Assembly (NCBI GenBank): GCA_013397075.1
Contig: VWZS01003937.1
Span: 3,834,469 to 3,898,468 of the forward strand
Direction: 5' to 3'
Length of the DNA stretch: 64,000 nucleotides
Source of the DNA: Rhabdornis inornatus
Taxonomy: Eukaryota; Chordata; Aves; Passeriformes; Rhabdornithidae
Shown here: positions 62,101 through 64,000 of the stretch, one piece after another
How the letters are laid out: every line of letters begins with the position of its first letter
Position numbering within the stretch: the stretch's first letter is position 1
The notes under the pieces: generated by a model
What the model was told of the DNA's origin: nothing
Databases searched by the model: none
What the model saw: only the letters and a program-made list of their open reading frames with translations
Position numbers and translations under genes: made by a program

Positions 62101-62916
62101 GCAATTAAAAGCATCATGTAGGGGAAGTAGTGGCTTCTGTAGTCTGTCAATCTGAGGGGGTGTTGTTGATTATTATTGTTGCTTCTTCATTTGTTTGGTA
62201 TCTTAAACTTTTTCTCTGATTTGCCAAAAGCTGTGTTTGACTTTTAAAAGAAATTAATCAGTCTTACACTTTCTGTAATGACATTCTTGGTGGCTTACCT
62301 TTATATATGTTCGGTCAATTACAGTTCATTATTCTGGCTGCTTTTCACAGTCTTCATACCTCTGTTTCTTGTGGCTTTTTCCCTACCTCTTTACAGTCCA
62401 TTCAATTTATTTTCCTCTCTGGGATTGGAATGATAATTATATCTGTTATTTTTGGTGAGAGAATAGAATCATAATGCTGAAAGGGGACATGCCTACCCCA
62501 AGCTTTTGTTATTTGCTTCCAGCTTCCTCCTTTTTTACCTCTGTCCCATTTTTTTAGCACCTCTTTTTATTAATCTATTTTTAACCAAAAGCATGAGCAT
62601 AAGTAGGGATAAAACTAATTATGTAAAAGCTGTCATGTCAGCTATTGCTTCCCTGGCTGTGTGGGTGTAGTGCTATGGGCAGAAAGCACTTCATGAAAGT
62701 TCTGCCCTGTGGGATACCCAGTGGAAAAGCTGTTAAGCCAAACATGAGGAAATGTGAGATGTGATGATAGAACATAGTGTAACTCTGAGTTCCTAAAGGT
62801 ATTTTCTCTCTTTTCTCCCAGATTCATCATTTTTGCACTTCCATGAATCGGATTGTGACATAGGAGGATCATCGTCTTGTGAATCTATGCTTTCCCTGAA
62901 TACAGAAAAAATTCTG
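58941..62916 (+). CDS. TTC13: TTC13 (tetratricopeptide repeat protein 13), first two coding exons only
   Basis: Coding exons 58941-59124 and 62822-62916 encode the first 93 residues; the TPR-containing body lies beyond the window. The start MAPAGG corresponds to human MAPAG and has A at -3 and G at +4. An in-frame ATG at 58926 would add MRALR. Residues 10-28 (PWVPLAVLALLARAALALT) are a hydrophobic core, read as a signal peptide, so the product probably enters the secretory pathway. Then come 'RYPALSLLQQE', 'EWAEQYSAEC', 'DSSFLHFHESDC' and 'CESMLSLNTEKIL', each aligning with human TTC13 (YSPLSLLKQE, DWGDQYSAEC, ESSFLNFHDSDC, CDSLLSLNTEKIL). Exon 1 ends in phase 1 at a GTGAGT donor. The molecular function of TTC13 is not established. 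It is transcribed divergently from ARV1. Confidence 0.93.
59541..59973 (+). mobile_element. CR1 LINE 3' fragment in TTC13 intron 1
   Basis: Sense CR1 text runs from 'gataaggagctgctggagag' through 'agcacttggaacaggctccc', 'ttcaaaacccacctgggtgt' and 'gggttggactggatgatctc' to 'cttccaaccatatcagttcc'. It is the same subfamily as the CR1 in FAM89A intron 1, with small internal deletions. Confidence 0.9.
60577..60597. repeat. G-run plus (TG)n microsatellite
   Basis: Seven G followed by about seven TG units. Confidence 0.9.
62822..62916 (+). CDS. TTC13: TTC13 coding exon 2
   Basis: 95 nt after acceptor CTCCCAG. It completes codon G|AT (Asp) and encodes DSSFLHFHESDCDIGGSSSC then ESMLSLNTEKIL. The 3' end is set by protein similarity; the donor there is the weak GTCTGT, so the exact end is less certain than the start. 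Confidence 0.85.
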
Positions 62917-64000
62917 GTCTGTTATCAAGAATATAATGTGCAAGATAATTTTAGTAGATTGTTGAACTCACAGGTCACTTCAGTTGCATAACCAGTTAGA
63001 ATGAAGTTCAGGGAAATAAATGCAAATAGAATCTATTAATCAGTAGGCATAGCTGCCCAAAAGGCTTAAGTACGAGTAAACGCAAGTTGCTCATAAAAGT
63101 ATTACTTTGTAGTAATTACTTTGTAGGGGCTATGCCTAAAAGAGGAGGAGGTGCATTAGTTTCTACCCAGATTAACTTCCTGAGGTTTACCACAAAACGT
63201 GTAAAAGTAGTAGTAATAACTTCTAATCTCTACAGGAGTACCACTGTGCAAAGATGAGAGTTACAGGCTTCAGACTGTATTTCACTAAATGTGATACTGA
63301 CCTGGTATGTGAAGAATATTCTAACAAAAGAAGAGGTTTTTCGGTAGAGGGACCTTAAGAGGGTTATTTTGGAAATTGGGTTTTCTTACAACACTACTCT
63401 TAACCTTTTGAGAATACAGGTTTGATGTTGCATCTTCAATCCAGTAGAGTACAGGTGTTGAAAATCTTCAAAGGATTTCCATGTGAATATAAAAAGTACT
63501 CTTGGCAAATTTTTAGAAATTATTGACTATGAGGGAGTGTGTAAGCAATATTATAACTGGAAGCATCTTCTACAAAGGTGGCACTTGGAATTAAAGCTAC
63601 TATACTGCAAATCCACTAAGCCAGTTATTAAACTTGAATATTCTCCTTAGACTTCATCATATATTGGTCAGAAGATCTTTCTAGTCTAGTCCAATATTAC
63701 CAGCAATTCTTTCTACCACAGTATATTTGTTGGGAAGAAATCTACCTGCTAAAAAAGCCCAAAATGGTTGCTTTAAGGAGAGCAAGAATTAAACCTGTTG
63801 GGATATGGTGCTGTGATGAAAATTTTCCTGTTTCTTGAAGACAGAGTGATTGACATTTTTTTTTTTTTGTGTATAGAGTTGCAGGATATTTAACCTGTAC
63901 CTGAATTCAGAGTTTGTTGAGGAAGTGTGAAACCACTTTCTCTGCCACCCCAACGATTCTGTTACTTTGTAATGACAGAACAGATGAGGTAGTGGTACTT
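62917..64000. other. TTC13 intron 2, runs off the window
   Basis: No sequence resembling the next TTC13 coding segment (SQAKSIAEQKRF in human) is found before the window ends, so exon 3 and the TPR region lie to the right. Confidence 0.75.

Larger units (their letters stand above)
59125..62821. other. TTC13 intron 1
   Basis: 3.7 kb without other genes. The first ~230 bp are CpG island. A CR1 fragment lies at 59541-59973 and a poly-G/(TG)n tract at 60577-60597. Confidence 0.75.

Noticed and set aside
1..64000. CRISPR array, operon, phage or toxin-antitoxin system
   Set aside because: The window is vertebrate nuclear DNA with spliced genes and CR1/LTR repeats. No regularly spaced repeat-spacer array or prokaryotic gene was seen.

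Overview
This is eukaryotic nuclear DNA, almost certainly from a bird. Several CR1 LINE 3' ends with typical wording are present, two of them ending in the ATTCTGTG octamer. There are also avian-type retroviral LTRs, and compact vertebrate genes with GT-AG introns and CpG-island promoters. Gene content and order match the vertebrate FAM89A - ARV1 - TTC13 block (human 1q42.2). I cannot name the species.

Layout. Positions 1-23545 are intergenic, with no supportable gene and a few CR1, low-complexity and simple repeats. A solo LTR with a perfect 5-bp target-site duplication (23551-23960) lies just upstream of a CpG island (about 24060-25110) that holds exon 1 of FAM89A (+ strand, 24505-24759). 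FAM89A exon 2 is at 30497-30655 and a convincing poly(A) signal is at 32463. Its intron 1 contains an exact 1848-bp direct duplication split by a single N (24897-26744 and 26746-28593). That looks like two overlapping contig ends left unmerged, not biology. Positions 32510-45369 are intergenic, with an MIR remnant, a CR1 3' end and a decayed LTR. ARV1 lies on the minus strand in five coding exons (58689 down to 45370) that assemble into a complete 234-residue protein. TTC13 starts on the plus strand at 58941; its first two coding exons (58941-59124 and 62822-62916) are in the window and the rest lies to the right.

How the parts relate. The ARV1 and TTC13 start codons are 251 bp apart, head to head, in one CpG island. 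The interval carries two oppositely oriented ZNF143/THAP11-type elements and a perfect NRF1-type palindrome that overlaps an alternative TTC13 ATG. A CTCF-like site, a full CRE and CACGTG boxes lie on the ARV1 side. ARV1 is an ER membrane lipid/GPI-homeostasis protein, FAM89A a small leucine-rich adaptor-like protein and TTC13 a predicted secretory-pathway TPR protein. No shared pathway is evident beyond the ARV1/TTC13 promoter.

Most notable points. (1) The false duplication. (2) FAM89A appears truncated by a one-base shift at codon 137/138: the familiar C-terminal motif (SLPV..L...DW.L) is still present in the 3' sequence, but in another frame. (3) The dense, symmetric ARV1/TTC13 bidirectional promoter. 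I found no CRISPR array, operon, phage or novel multi-gene system; most of the window is ordinary intron and intergenic sequence.
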